Origin: Lachnospiraceae bacterium
Lineage (GTDB): Bacteria; Bacillota; Clostridia; Lachnospirales; Lachnospiraceae
Assembly: GCA_009774375.1 (NCBI GenBank)
Contig: VSNO01000046.1
Location: 1 to 27,409, forward strand
Length of the DNA: 27,409 nucleotides
Direction of reading: 5' to 3'
Numbering within the stretch: position 1 is the first letter of the stretch; the number at the start of each line of letters is the position of its first letter. The notes beneath the pieces are model-generated. The model was not told where the DNA came from and did no database searches. It worked only from the letters and a program-made list of their open reading frames with translations. Shown here one piece after another: positions 1 to 8,176 of this stretch. Both the position numbers and the translations under genes were made by a program.

Positions 1-87
1 ATGGAGCGGTGGATGTATCTGCAGGATCTGGCGGAAAGGATTGCATGTGATCGTGCGGGAAACGAACAGAATGTGAAAAAAATGTGA
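1..87 (+). CDS. 3' end of an unidentified gene (partial)
   Basis: Frame 1 is open from the first base of the window to a TGA at 85-87, giving 28 residues that end in NVKKM. The segment is charged and looks helical, which fits the C-terminus of a protein that starts upstream of the window. The second frame is also open for most of this stretch, so the frame choice is uncertain. The 15 bases after the stop lead directly into the next promoter. The product cannot be named from so short a tail. Confidence 0.35.
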   Translation: MERWMYLQDLAERIACDRAGNEQNVKKM

Positions 88-102
88 AGTGAACAAAAAG
101 TA

Positions 103-131
103 TTGACTTTATTTTTTTCATGGAATAAACT
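103..131 (+). promoter_or_regulatory. Sigma-A promoter of the MarR/ABC exporter operon
   Basis: A -35 box TTGACT at 103-108 and a -10 box TAAACT at 126-131 are separated by exactly 17 bases. The predicted transcription start near 138 falls at the edge of an inverted repeat that probably is the regulator's own operator. The first gene starts at 232, leaving a leader of about 90 bases. Confidence 0.6.
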
Positions 132-141
132 ATGTTAGTAT

Positions 142-156
142 ACGAACAGTTCGGTA
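142..156 (+). promoter_or_regulatory. Probable MarR operator (inverted repeat)
   Basis: A perfect inverted repeat CGAAC-A-GTTCG lies at 143-153, just downstream of the -10 box and around the predicted transcription start. Its position before a MarR-type gene is the classic arrangement for negative autoregulation: the bound repressor would block the promoter. The assignment is by position and symmetry only. Confidence 0.45.
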
Positions 157-231
157 TTGAACAAATCGGGTTTCAGGGATAAAGATCACAAAGCTTTGGG
201 AAAAACAGCATGGAAAAGAGGTGTGTGCGGT

Positions 232-699
232 ATGGACGGGGATCACAGCTGTTGCAGGAATATGCCCGAACCGAATCAGATCGGGAAAATGATCCGGGAA
301 CTGAACAGCGCATTTAAAAAGAATTTTATCATATGCGGTACGGCGGAGGGACTGGACGAAGTGACGCTGATGCATGGCTGGATCATGGGATATCTTTACC
401 ACAATCAGGGCAGGGAGATCTATCAGAAAACGATCGAGTCGGATTTCGGCATCAAGAGATCGACAGTGACAACGATCCTGCAGCTTATGGAGAAAAAGGG
501 GTATATCAGACGTGAGGCTGTGGAAGGGGATGCCAGGCTCAAACGGATCTTTCTGACAGAACAGGGGAAGGAAACTGCGGCCAGGACAAAGACAATGATC
601 GAACAGATAGAGCACCGTGTGCTCGAGGGGATCGGAAAAGAGGAGCTGGAGACCTTTTGTAAAGTAGTACAGAAGCTTTTGGCGAACATGGATCAATAG
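232..699 (+). CDS. MarR-family transcriptional regulator
   Basis: This is a 155-residue winged-helix regulator, the usual size for MarR proteins. The central part has the MarR DNA-binding layout: a helix-turn-helix (IKRSTVTTILQLMEKKGYI) followed by a charged wing (REAVEGDARLKRIFLTEQG), flanked by dimerisation helices. The reading frame is open back to a TTG at 157, but no ribosome binding site precedes that codon and the extension overlaps the inverted repeat. ATG 232, with AGAGG about 11 bases upstream, is preferred; ATG 262 is the other candidate. The gene sits 44 bases before two ABC exporter subunits. In this family and context the protein usually represses the exporter and releases DNA on binding a small hydrophobic compound. 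That ligand is unknown here. Confidence 0.85.
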   Translation: MDGDHSCCRNMPEPNQIGKMIRELNSAFKKNFIICGTAEGLDEVTLMHGWIMGYLYHNQGREIYQKTIESDFGIKRSTVTTILQLMEKKGYIRREAVEGDARLKRIFLTEQGKETAARTKTMIEQIEHRVLEGIGKEELETFCKVVQKLLANMDQ

Positions 700-743
700 C
701 CAGATTTGATAGATTTACAGAATAAGCGAATGGAGGTTAATTT

Positions 744-2492
744 ATGCTGAAGGTATTAGGCGCACAAATCAGGGAATTTAAAAAAGATTCCGTACTTACG
801 CCCATTTTCATGATACTGGAGGTCATCATGGAAATGATCATCCCGCTGCTGATGGCATCGATCATCGATGACGGCGTCAACGCAAGGAACCTGAACCATA
901 TTTATAAGATCGGCGGCCTGATGATCGTGATGGCGCTGGTCGGACTGTGGGCAGGGCTCATGGGTGCGAAGTACGGCGCGAGGGCATCGACGGGCTTTGC
1001 GAGGAATCTCAGAAAGGCGATGTTTGAGAACATTCAGACATATTCCTTTGCAAACATTGACAAGTATTCTACATCAAGCCTCATCACGAGGCTGACGACG
1101 GACGTGACCAACATACAGAACGCGTATCAGATGATCCTGCGCATGGCGATGCGCGCACCGGCGTCCATGATCATCGCGATGGTGATGGCATTTTCCATCA
1201 ACGCGCGGCTTGCGAGCATATATCTGGTGGCAGTCCTGTTCCTGGCGGTCTGTCTTGCCTTTATCATGCCAAGAGCAAACAAATATTTCCGGCAGGTGTT
1301 TGAGAAGTACGACGACCTGAACGCGAGCGTGCAGGAAAACGTGTCTGCGATCCGTGTCGTCAAGGCATATGTGCGCGAGGACTACGAGAAGGACAAATTC
1401 GCCAGGGCAAACCAGAACATCTACAACATGTTCTTAAAGGCTGAGAAGCTGGTCGTCATCAATATGCCGCTGATGATGGTGACCGTGTACGGCTGTATCC
1501 TGCTGATCTCATGGCTTGGAGCAAAGTCGATCGTTGCGGGCGGTCTCACGACAGGTGAGATGATGAGCCTGCTGGCATACTGCATGAATATCCTGATGAG
1601 CCTCATGATGGTATCGATGATCTTTGTCATGCTGTCCATGAGCTATGCCAGCGCAAAGCGTATCGCGGAGGTCCTGACGGAACAGACAGATCTGAAAAAT
1701 CCGAAGGATCCAGTCACAGAGGTGAAGGACGGGAGCATCAGTTTCAAAAATGTATCCTTTGCCTACAGTAAAGACAGTAAACCTGTATTGAACGGCATCG
1801 ATCTGGAGATCCGTTCGGGTGAGACCATCGGTATCATCGGCGGCACAGGCAGTGCGAAATCGAGTCTGGTCAATCTGATCAGCCGTCTGTATGATGTAAC
1901 ATCCGGGGAACTGCTGGTAGGAGGGCTCGATGTGCGCAGGTATGACATGGAAGCGCTCAGAAACCAGGTTGCTGTCGTACTGCAGAAAAACGTACTTTTC
2001 AGCGGCACGATACTTGAAAATCTCCGCTGGGGAAACAAGGAGGCCTCTGAGGAGGAGTGTATCCGGGCATGCCAGCTTGCCTGTGCAGATGAGTTTATTC
2101 AGAAAATGCCGGATAAGTACAACACTTTTATCGAGCAGGGCGGCACGAACGTATCCGGCGGGCAGAAGCAGCGGCTCTGCATCGCAAGGGCGCTGCTCAA
2201 GAAGCCAAAGATCCTGATACTTGATGACAGCACCAGCGCGGTGGACACCGCCACCGATGCCAGGATCAGAAAGGCGTTTGTGGAGGAGATACCGGACACG
2301 ACCAAGCTGATCATCGCGCAGAGAGTGAGCAGCGTACAGAATGCAGACCGCATCATTGTCATGGATAACGGTATTGTAACTGCGTTTGGAACACATGACG
2401 AACTGCTTGAGAACAGTCCGATCTACCGGGAGGTATATGAATCCCAGACCGGCGGGAATGCGGACTTTGACCAGAATGGAGGTGACAACTGA
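744..2492 (+). CDS. ABC exporter half-transporter, degenerate ATPase site
   Basis: A 582-residue half-transporter with an N-terminal six-helix membrane domain (about residues 15-310) and a C-terminal nucleotide-binding domain (about 330-575). The Walker A is atypical: GGTGSAKSS, with alanine 371 where glycine is normal before Lys372. The signature is VSGGQ at 470-474. Walker B is followed by Asp495 instead of the catalytic glutamate, and the switch histidine is Gln526 (IIAQR). These changes match the degenerate half of heterodimeric exporters such as TM287/288, so this subunit probably does not hydrolyse ATP efficiently at its own site. It overlaps the next gene by one base (ATGA-type), implying translational coupling and 1:1 assembly. 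The likely role is export of drugs or lipophilic compounds; the substrate is not visible in the sequence. Confidence 0.93.
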   Translation: MLKVLGAQIREFKKDSVLTPIFMILEVIMEMIIPLLMASIIDDGVNARNLNHIYKIGGLMIVMALVGLWAGLMGAKYGARASTGFARNLRKAMFENIQTYSFANIDKYSTSSLITRLTTDVTNIQNAYQMILRMAMRAPASMIIAMVMAFSINARLASIYLVAVLFLAVCLAFIMPRANKYFRQVFEKYDDLNASVQENVSAIRVVKAYVREDYEKDKFARANQNIYNMFLKAEKLVVINMPLMMVTVYGCILLISWLGAKSIVAGGLTTGEMMSLLAYCMNILMSLMMVSMIFVMLSMSYASAKRIAEVLTEQTDLKNPKDPVTEVKDGSISFKNVSFAYSKDSKPVLNGIDLEIRSGETIGIIGGTGSAKSSLVNLISRLYDVTSGELLVGGLDVRRYDMEALRNQVAVVLQKNVLFSGTILENLRWGNKEASEEECIRACQLACADEFIQKMPDKYNTFIEQGGTNVSGGQKQRLCIARALLKKPKILILDDSTSAVDTATDARIRKAFVEEIPDTTKLIIAQRVSSVQNADRIIVMDNGIVTAFGTHDELLENSPIYREVYESQTGGNADFDQNGGDN

Positions 2493-4396
2493 TGCCAGGA
2501 CCAGGACATCATGCGAGAGGGCCAAGACCCAAGATCGAAAATCCGGGTAAGCTTTTTAAGAGGCTTATGGGGTATGTGCTCAAAAACTATACCCCGCATG
2601 TGATCATTGTTGTCATATGCATATTTGTGGGCGTATTTGCCAATATCCAGGGAACATTGTTTACACAGACACTGATCGACGAATATATCATGCCGCTTGT
2701 CGGGACGCCGGATCCGGATTTTTCCGGGCTTGCGCAGGCAATTTTCAGAGTGGCATGCTTCTATGCCGTAGGAGTGCTGGCTTCGTATCTGTACAACAGG
2801 ATCATGATCAATGTCAGCCAGGGTACGATGCGCAATATCAGAAATGATATGTTTAATAAGATGGAAGCGCTGCCGATCAAGTATTTTGACACGCATCCGC
2901 ACGGCGACATCATGTCGCGGTACACCAACGATATCGATACATTGAGACAGATGATCAGCCAGAGCATGCCGCAGTTTTTGAACAGTGCGATCACGATCGT
3001 CAGTGTGTTTGTCAGCATGATCATCCTCAGTGTGCCATTGACGGTCACGACGCTGATCATGGTTGCCCTCATGCTTTTCGTCACCAAGAAGGCAACCGGG
3101 TTATCCGGCAGATATTTTATGGCACAGCAGAAATCCATCGGCGCGGTGAACGGATTTGTCGAGGAGATGATGGAAGGGCAGAAGGTGGTGAATGTATTCT
3201 GCCACGAGGAGGAGAGCATGGCGCGCTTCAACGAGCTGAACGAGGAGCTGTTTGAGAGCGCCTACAATGCGAACCAGTTCGGCAATATGCTCGGACCGAT
3301 CAATGCACAGCTTGGAAACCTGAGTTATGTCGTCTGCGCGATCGTGGGAGGCATCCTGGCGCTCGGCAACATCGGCGGGCTCACGCTCGGCGGACTTGCA
3401 AGCTTCCTGACGTTCAACAAGAGTTTCAACATGCCGATCAATCAGGTCAGCCAGCAGTTCAACTCTGTTGTCATGGCGCTTGCCGGAGCTGACCGTATCT
3501 TTAAGATGCTCGACGAACAGCCCGAGACAGACGACGGCTACGTCTCACTGGTCAATGCGGAGGAGATCAACGGTGAGATCCGGGAGACACAGAAGCACAC
3601 GGGCATGTGGGCATGGAAACATTACCATAAGGCGAATGACACGACCACTTATCAGAGACTTGAGGGCGGTGTGGTATTTGACGATGTGGACTTTGGCTAT
3701 ACAGATGAAAAGATCGTGCTGCACAATATCAAGATGTTTGCGGAGCCGGGACAGAAGATCGCGTTTGTCGGCTCCACCGGTGCGGGCAAGACGACGATCA
3801 CCAATCTGATCAACCGTTTTTATGACATTCAGGACGGCAAGATCCGGTATGACAACATCAATGTCAACAAGATCAAGAAGGCAGACCTGCGCCGTTCACT
3901 CGGTATCGTACTGCAGGATACACATCTGTTTACGGCTACCGTGATGGAAAATATCCGGTACGGCAAACTGGACGCCACGGACGAGGAAGTCATCGCGGCG
4001 GCAAAGCTTGCGAATGCGCATGAGTTTATCGAAAAGCTTCCAGATGGTTACAATACGCTGTTGGCAGGTGATGGCGCCAATCTGAGCCAGGGACAGCGGC
4101 AGCTGCTTGCCATCGCGAGGGCGGCGATCGCAGATCCGCCCGCACTGATCCTTGACGAGGCGACGAGTTCCATCGACACGCGTACTGAGAAGATCGTGCA
4201 GGATGGTATGGATAAGCTGATGAAGGGCAGGACGACATTTGTGATCGCCCACAGGCTCTCGACAGTCAAGAACAGTGACTGCATCATGGTACTCGAACAG
4301 GGCAGGATCATTGAGCGCGGCACACACGATGAACTGATCGGTGCGCAGGGCAAGTATTACCAGCTCTATACGGGAAACGCGATCGCGGCAGATTAA
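2492..4396 (+). CDS. ABC exporter half-transporter, catalytic partner
   Basis: A 634-residue half-transporter with a short Gly/Pro/His-containing N-terminus, a membrane domain (about residues 25-330) and an ATPase domain (about 390-625). All catalytic motifs are intact: Walker A GSTGAGKTT with Lys433, signature LSQGQ, Walker B followed by Glu556, and switch His587 (VIAHR). A linker of roughly 50 residues between the membrane and ATPase domains is longer than usual and rich in polar residues. The start ATG shares its A with the TGA of the upstream gene, and GGAGG lies just before it. With the degenerate partner it should form an asymmetric heterodimeric exporter in the cytoplasmic membrane. 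It is the last gene of the MarR-led operon, and a hairpin terminator follows within 10 bases. Confidence 0.94.
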   Translation: MPGPGHHARGPRPKIENPGKLFKRLMGYVLKNYTPHVIIVVICIFVGVFANIQGTLFTQTLIDEYIMPLVGTPDPDFSGLAQAIFRVACFYAVGVLASYLYNRIMINVSQGTMRNIRNDMFNKMEALPIKYFDTHPHGDIMSRYTNDIDTLRQMISQSMPQFLNSAITIVSVFVSMIILSVPLTVTTLIMVALMLFVTKKATGLSGRYFMAQQKSIGAVNGFVEEMMEGQKVVNVFCHEEESMARFNELNEELFESAYNANQFGNMLGPINAQLGNLSYVVCAIVGGILALGNIGGLTLGGLASFLTFNKSFNMPINQVSQQFNSVVMALAGADRIFKMLDEQPETDDGYVSLVNAEEINGEIRETQKHTGMWAWKHYHKANDTTTYQRLEGGVVFDDVDFGYTDEKIVLHNIKMFAEPGQKIAFVGSTGAGKTTITNLINRFYDIQDGKIRYDNINVNKIKKADLRRSLGIVLQDTHLFTATVMENIRYGKLDATDEEVIAAAKLANAHEFIEKLPDGYNTLLAGDGANLSQGQRQLLAIARAAIADPPALILDEATSSIDTRTEKIVQDGMDKLMKGRTTFVIAHRLSTVKNSDCIMVLEQGRIIERGTHDELIGAQGKYYQLYTGNAIAAD

Positions 4397-4403
4397 TGAA
4401 AAA

Positions 4404-4440
4404 GAGGGGGTGCGTACAGCTTTGCTGCACGTACCCCCTC
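4404..4440. terminator. Bidirectional terminator between convergent genes
   Basis: A long hairpin is formed by GAGGGGGTGCGTACAGC and its near-complement around the loop TTT, with one wobble pair and one mismatch. On the minus strand it is followed by a run of five T, so it is a good intrinsic terminator for the chemoreceptor gene. On the plus strand only a short T stretch follows, so termination of the exporter operon is probably weaker. Confidence 0.8.
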
Positions 4441-4445
4441 TTCGA

Positions 4446-6227
4446 TCAGTCTAACCGGAATTTTCCTGTCGCATCATTGAGCCTGCCGACGATTCCGTTT
4501 GCACTCTTCAGGGAGGTGTTGACGGAGTCGGAGATCTGGACGACTTCCATGACCCGGTCTGCGATGTTTGCCGTTCCCTGTGCGCTTTCCTGCGCAGCCT
4601 GTGCGATTCCGTTCAGGGAGTCTGTGATATTGTTGATCGAGGCAAGAAGCTCCTCCGAGATCGCGCTGAAGTCAGTGACGAGGGAGTCGATCTCGCCGGC
4701 GTCCTCGTTGTAGTCGTTTGCGATGGTCTCAAACAGGTTGATGCTGTCCATGACCTGTGTGTCGATAAAGGACAGGAGCTGCTCCGCGTCGACAGCGAGG
4801 GTTCCGACGGAACTGTTGACCTGCTCTGTGACCTTCTGGATATTTTCCGTGCTTTTCTGTGACTGTTCGGCAAGCTTGCGGATCTCATCCGCGACGACCG
4901 CGAAGCCCTTGCCGGCCTCACCGGCTCTGGCAGCTTCAATGCTGGCATTCAGTGACAGAAGATTGGTCTGGGCTGTTATTTCCATGATGGATTCTGCAAG
5001 TGTCGAGATCTCGGAGACGACCTTTACTTTGGCGAGTGCTTCCTGCAGGCTGGTTTCGATGGCCTTCTTCTGACGGATGAGGCTGCTCTTGCTCTCGCCC
5101 GCAGAGCTCTTGGCGCCGACAGCCTTCTTGTGGATCGTTTCGGCGCGCCCTGCGCCTTCCTGTGCGCGCTCGGCTATGTTCTTTGCCGCGCACTCGATCT
5201 CTTTTGTCATCTCATTGATGCTTCCGGCAGTGGAGGCTGTCACGTCCATGGACGCCGAGAGCTGTGTGGTCGTAGAGGAGACATCCTCCACTTTTGCGTT
5301 CAGGTGGATCATATTCTGTGAAATGCCGTTTACGCTCTCTGTTGTCAGATCTGTCTCATCCTTGACATTGTGGATCAGGCCGCCGATATTGACGCGCATC
5401 TTTTCCAGGATTTTGCACAGAGAGCCAAAATCGTCCCGGCGGCGCAAGGTCTTTTCTGCGATCCTGACTGAGAAATCTCCGCCTGACATACTGCGGAGGA
5501 TCGTGTCAACTTCGCTCAAAGGCTTTGTGATGTTGAGAATTGTTGCAATGAGGAACAATACGATAAAGATTGCAAATATGATGCATGCGATTATGAAGAG
5601 CTGGATCTTCTGGTTGGTATACGCGTGCGCAGTCTCGGTGGAGGCAGCGATCTGTGCATCGATGTTGTCGATGTAGTTACCGGTGCCGACGACCCAGTCA
5701 AATGGCTCGAAGTATTCTGTGTATGCGCGCTTGGGCATGGGTTCGGTTCCACCCTCTTTGGGGTACTGATAGTCGCAGAAATAACCTCCCTCGGCTACCG
5801 CGCCCTGGATAAAGTCCTTTACCATCTCGAATCCATTTACGTCCCTGGTGTCCAGACGGTTGGTCCCTTCGGTATCATTGCCCAGCAGGACGACATTTGT
5901 CCCGTCGGACTGGTCTATCCAGAAGTAGCCGTCAGCACCGTATCGGAGCGCCCTGACCTTGGCCGCGGCAAGAGCCATCCCTTCCTCGCGGGTATAGACG
6001 CCTGCATCGATTTCAGCCTGATAGGTCTCGAGGAGTGCGATGACCTGCTCGACTTGCTGCCGGATGCTGTCATCATAATCCTTGCGGATATTATCCTCTT
6101 CCTCCTGCAGGATCCGCTCATCGATCGCCCGCATGCTGCTCACAGAGAACTGGATACTGAACAGCATGAACACCACGACCATAACGCCGATGATCGTCAT
6201 TTTAAGTTTTACACTCAGATTTTTCAT
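4446..6227 (-). CDS. Methyl-accepting chemotaxis protein with Cache sensor
   Basis: A 593-residue chemoreceptor. A first membrane helix (about residues 9-30) and a second (about 208-231) enclose an extracellular sensor that looks like a single Cache domain, with features such as GYFWIDQSDG and DWVVGTGNYID. A HAMP linker follows, then a long coiled-coil signalling domain with the highly conserved hairpin tip containing EITAQTNLLSLNASIEAARA. It should sense a small extracellular ligand and control the CheA kinase through CheW. No che or flagellar genes lie in the window, so it is an isolated receptor. The start ATG is preceded by GGGAGAG. It is the only clear minus-strand gene before the insertion sequence and converges with the exporter operon. 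The ligand cannot be inferred. Confidence 0.95.
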   Translation of the reverse strand: MKNLSVKLKMTIIGVMVVVFMLFSIQFSVSSMRAIDERILQEEEDNIRKDYDDSIRQQVEQVIALLETYQAEIDAGVYTREEGMALAAAKVRALRYGADGYFWIDQSDGTNVVLLGNDTEGTNRLDTRDVNGFEMVKDFIQGAVAEGGYFCDYQYPKEGGTEPMPKRAYTEYFEPFDWVVGTGNYIDNIDAQIAASTETAHAYTNQKIQLFIIACIIFAIFIVLFLIATILNITKPLSEVDTILRSMSGGDFSVRIAEKTLRRRDDFGSLCKILEKMRVNIGGLIHNVKDETDLTTESVNGISQNMIHLNAKVEDVSSTTTQLSASMDVTASTAGSINEMTKEIECAAKNIAERAQEGAGRAETIHKKAVGAKSSAGESKSSLIRQKKAIETSLQEALAKVKVVSEISTLAESIMEITAQTNLLSLNASIEAARAGEAGKGFAVVADEIRKLAEQSQKSTENIQKVTEQVNSSVGTLAVDAEQLLSFIDTQVMDSINLFETIANDYNEDAGEIDSLVTDFSAISEELLASINNITDSLNGIAQAAQESAQGTANIADRVMEVVQISDSVNTSLKSANGIVGRLNDATGKFRLD

Positions 6228-6253
6228 AAGTACATCTCTCCCTTCCGAATATC

Positions 6254-6282
6254 ATTATAGCACTATGCACAGTCGCGGTAAA
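6254..6282 (-). promoter_or_regulatory. Promoter of the chemoreceptor gene
   Basis: On the minus strand a -35 box TTTACC (6282-6277) and a perfect -10 box TATAAT (6259-6254) are 17 bases apart. The pattern is sigma-A type; I do not see a sigma-28 flagellar promoter in this gap. The leader to the ATG at 6227 is about 20 bases. Confidence 0.65.
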
Positions 6283-6370
6283 GAAAAAATACGGATTTGC
6301 CGGCTGAATGTTACAGTATGGCTTGGAGCGTATTTGTAACGGCTGAATCATAAAATTTTGCACGGTATTC

Positions 6371-6399
6371 TTGCTATATTTGGCCAAAACTGATAGAAT
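6371..6399 (+). promoter_or_regulatory. Promoter with internal palindrome before the TetR-type gene
   Basis: TTGCTA at 6371-6376 and TAGAAT at 6394-6399 are 17 bases apart. The spacer contains the perfect 10-base palindrome TTTGGCCAAA at 6379-6388, well placed for a repressor to exclude RNA polymerase. A second AT-rich TATAAT at 6413-6418 has no good -35 partner. Confidence 0.5.
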
Positions 6400-6445
6400 A
6401 AAATATAAGTATTATAATAATTTTAATATGAATGGGGTGATGGAT

Positions 6446-7030
6446 ATGGCGTTCTCGAAAGGAAAGCGGATTGAAGACGAGACCAGTAAAAGGATTGTTG
6501 ATCTTGCAGTGAATATTGGCTGCCGGGAGGGGGCGGATGCACTGACTGTCACAAGGCTCTGCCGGGAGCTCAGCTGCGATCGGAGAGTGATCTACAACCG
6601 GTTCCGGGACATCGATGAGATCAACATGATCGTGGCACAGCGGTGCAATGAAGAACTTATGGCAAAGGCGAGAACCGCCGTGGATCCACATGCGCCCTTT
6701 TATGATAATTTTATGGCGCTGTTTAAGGCTGCATTTGCGTACATATACGAAAAAAATGCCTATTTCCAACACTATACCACACTTTACAGAGTGACGGACA
6801 GGGGGGTGGGAAATGAGGTCCTCCAGGCATTGGCGGATCTGATCGAGGAAGGCAAGACGACAGGTGACGTACGTGTGGAGACGGACAGCTGCATGGCGGC
6901 GGGAAATATCTGGATCATCATGACGGGGATCGGCGGCATCCTTGCGGCAAATGCGGATTATCAGTACCAGGATGGGCTGGATACGGCGCTGTACGGTGTC
7001 AGGGCGATCCTGGCCTGTATGAAGCCATGA
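6446..7030 (+). CDS. TetR-family transcriptional regulator
   Basis: A protein of 194 residues, normal TetR length. The N-terminal region has the TetR helix-turn-helix order: a helix ending in VDLAVNIGCREGADAL, then VTRLCRELSCDRRVIYNRF as the DNA-reading unit. The C-terminal all-helical part is the putative ligand and dimer domain. The frame is open back to 6371, but GGGGTG at 6434-6439 is placed 6 bases before ATG 6446, which I prefer over ATG 6428 and 6440. The gene is 34 bases upstream of the aldo/keto reductase and probably shares its transcript, so the regulator may control itself and that enzyme. The ligand is unknown. Confidence 0.8.
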   Translation: MAFSKGKRIEDETSKRIVDLAVNIGCREGADALTVTRLCRELSCDRRVIYNRFRDIDEINMIVAQRCNEELMAKARTAVDPHAPFYDNFMALFKAAFAYIYEKNAYFQHYTTLYRVTDRGVGNEVLQALADLIEEGKTTGDVRVETDSCMAAGNIWIIMTGIGGILAANADYQYQDGLDTALYGVRAILACMKP

Positions 7031-7064
7031 TGGCTGAAAAGATTTTGACAAGGAGGAGAGGACT

Positions 7065-8096
7065 TTGGTGACTGTAAGACTCGGAAATACAGGTATCATT
7101 GCAAACAAGAACGGGTTCGGGGCGCTCCCGATCCAGAGGATCGATGTGGACAGCGCGGTGAAGCTGATCCATATGGCGCTTGACGGCGGTGTGGATTTCT
7201 TCGACACGGCGAGGGCGTACAGCGACAGTGAGGAGAAGCTGGGCATCGCGCTGGAGGGCGTCGACAGGAGCAGGTATCATATTGCGACAAAGACTGCGGC
7301 GAAGACAGGGGAGAAGGTCCTTGAGGATCTGGAGACTTCCCTTCGCCTGTTAAAAACGGATCACATAGATATCTACCAGCTGCACTGTGCACCGAAATGT
7401 TTCCGTCCGGGCGATGAGGATGGGGTCTATGACGCTGTGGCAAAAGCAAAAAAGGAAGGAAAGATCAGACATATCGGGATCACGGCGCATCTGCTGAATG
7501 TGGCGGAGGAAGCGATCGGGAGCGGACTGTATGAGACACTGCAGTTTCCGTTCGCATATATCTCCTCGGAAAAGGAGATCGCACTGGTTCAGAAATGTGA
7601 GGAGGCCGGAATGGGATTTCTCGGCATGAAAGGGCTTGCCGGCGGACTGCTCACGAATTCGAAGCTCTGTTACTGGTTTGCCTGCCAGCATGCGGCGGTA
7701 CTGCCGCTGTGGGGGGTGCAGCGGGAGTCTGAACTGGCGGAATTCCTGTCTTATCAGGAGAAGATGCCTGAGATGGACGAGGAGATGAAGGCGGTCTATG
7801 AGAAGGATATAAAGGAGCTGGCAGGTGATTTCTGCCGCGGATGCGGCTACTGCATGCCGTGCCCGAAGGGGATCCAGATCAATAACTGTGCGCGGATCTC
7901 ACAGCTTCTGCGCCGCTCGCCGTCGGCTGGCTGGCTGGGGGAAGAGTGGCAGGCGCAGATGGCAAAGATCAGGGAATGCCTTCACTGCGGGCAGTGTGCT
8001 TCCAGGTGTCCGTACGGACTTGACACGCCGAAGCTTCTGGAGAAGAATCTGGAGGATTACGAGAACGTGCTGGCGGGGAGAGTCCTGGTAGAATAG
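7065..8096 (+). CDS. Aldo/keto reductase with C-terminal 4Fe-4S domain
   Basis: A 343-residue protein. The N-terminal two thirds are an aldo/keto reductase barrel with the catalytic tetrad visible as Asp47, Tyr52, Lys76 and His107 (QLHCA). The C-terminal part carries two cysteine clusters: C257-x2-C260-x2-C263-x2-C266P and C305-x2-C308-x2-C311-x3-C315P, typical of ferredoxin-like 4Fe-4S binding. This combination is common in anaerobic clostridia and suggests electron transfer between an iron-sulfur centre and a nucleotide-dependent carbonyl reduction. The start is TTG 7065, 8 bases after AGGAGG; GTG 7068 is an alternative. It follows the TetR-type gene closely. The physiological substrate is not known for this subgroup. 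Confidence 0.9.
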   Translation: MVTVRLGNTGIIANKNGFGALPIQRIDVDSAVKLIHMALDGGVDFFDTARAYSDSEEKLGIALEGVDRSRYHIATKTAAKTGEKVLEDLETSLRLLKTDHIDIYQLHCAPKCFRPGDEDGVYDAVAKAKKEGKIRHIGITAHLLNVAEEAIGSGLYETLQFPFAYISSEKEIALVQKCEEAGMGFLGMKGLAGGLLTNSKLCYWFACQHAAVLPLWGVQRESELAEFLSYQEKMPEMDEEMKAVYEKDIKELAGDFCRGCGYCMPCPKGIQINNCARISQLLRRSPSAGWLGEEWQAQMAKIRECLHCGQCASRCPYGLDTPKLLEKNLEDYENVLAGRVLVE

Positions 8097-8121
8097 ACGG
8101 CGTTATGCTTTTTTCGGGCGG

Positions 8122-8135
8122 CCCGCTGAAGCGGG
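8122..8135 (+). other. Small GC-rich hairpin in the GH13 leader
   Basis: CCCGC-TGAA-GCGGG forms a compact stem-loop 41 bases before the GH13 start codon and 25 bases after the reductase stop. A T run precedes rather than follows it, so it is not a normal terminator for plus-strand transcripts. It may be an mRNA stability element or have no function. Confidence 0.3.
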
Positions 8136-8176
8136 TGACCTATGGAGTTTCAGGATGGAAAGGGAAAGGTACGAAT

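Noticed and set aside
157..231. N-terminal extension of the MarR-type protein from TTG 157
   Set aside because: No ribosome binding site precedes it, and it would run through the region next to the operator repeat without family similarity.
1509..2525. 338-codon minus-strand frame opposite the first ABC gene
   Set aside because: It is antisense to a clear ATPase domain, has no family motifs, and arises from codon bias on the other strand.
8105..8176. Earlier start for the GH13 enzyme
   Set aside because: The added residues are unlike the CBM34-type N-terminus and the region contains a GC hairpin; ATG 8177 is better placed.
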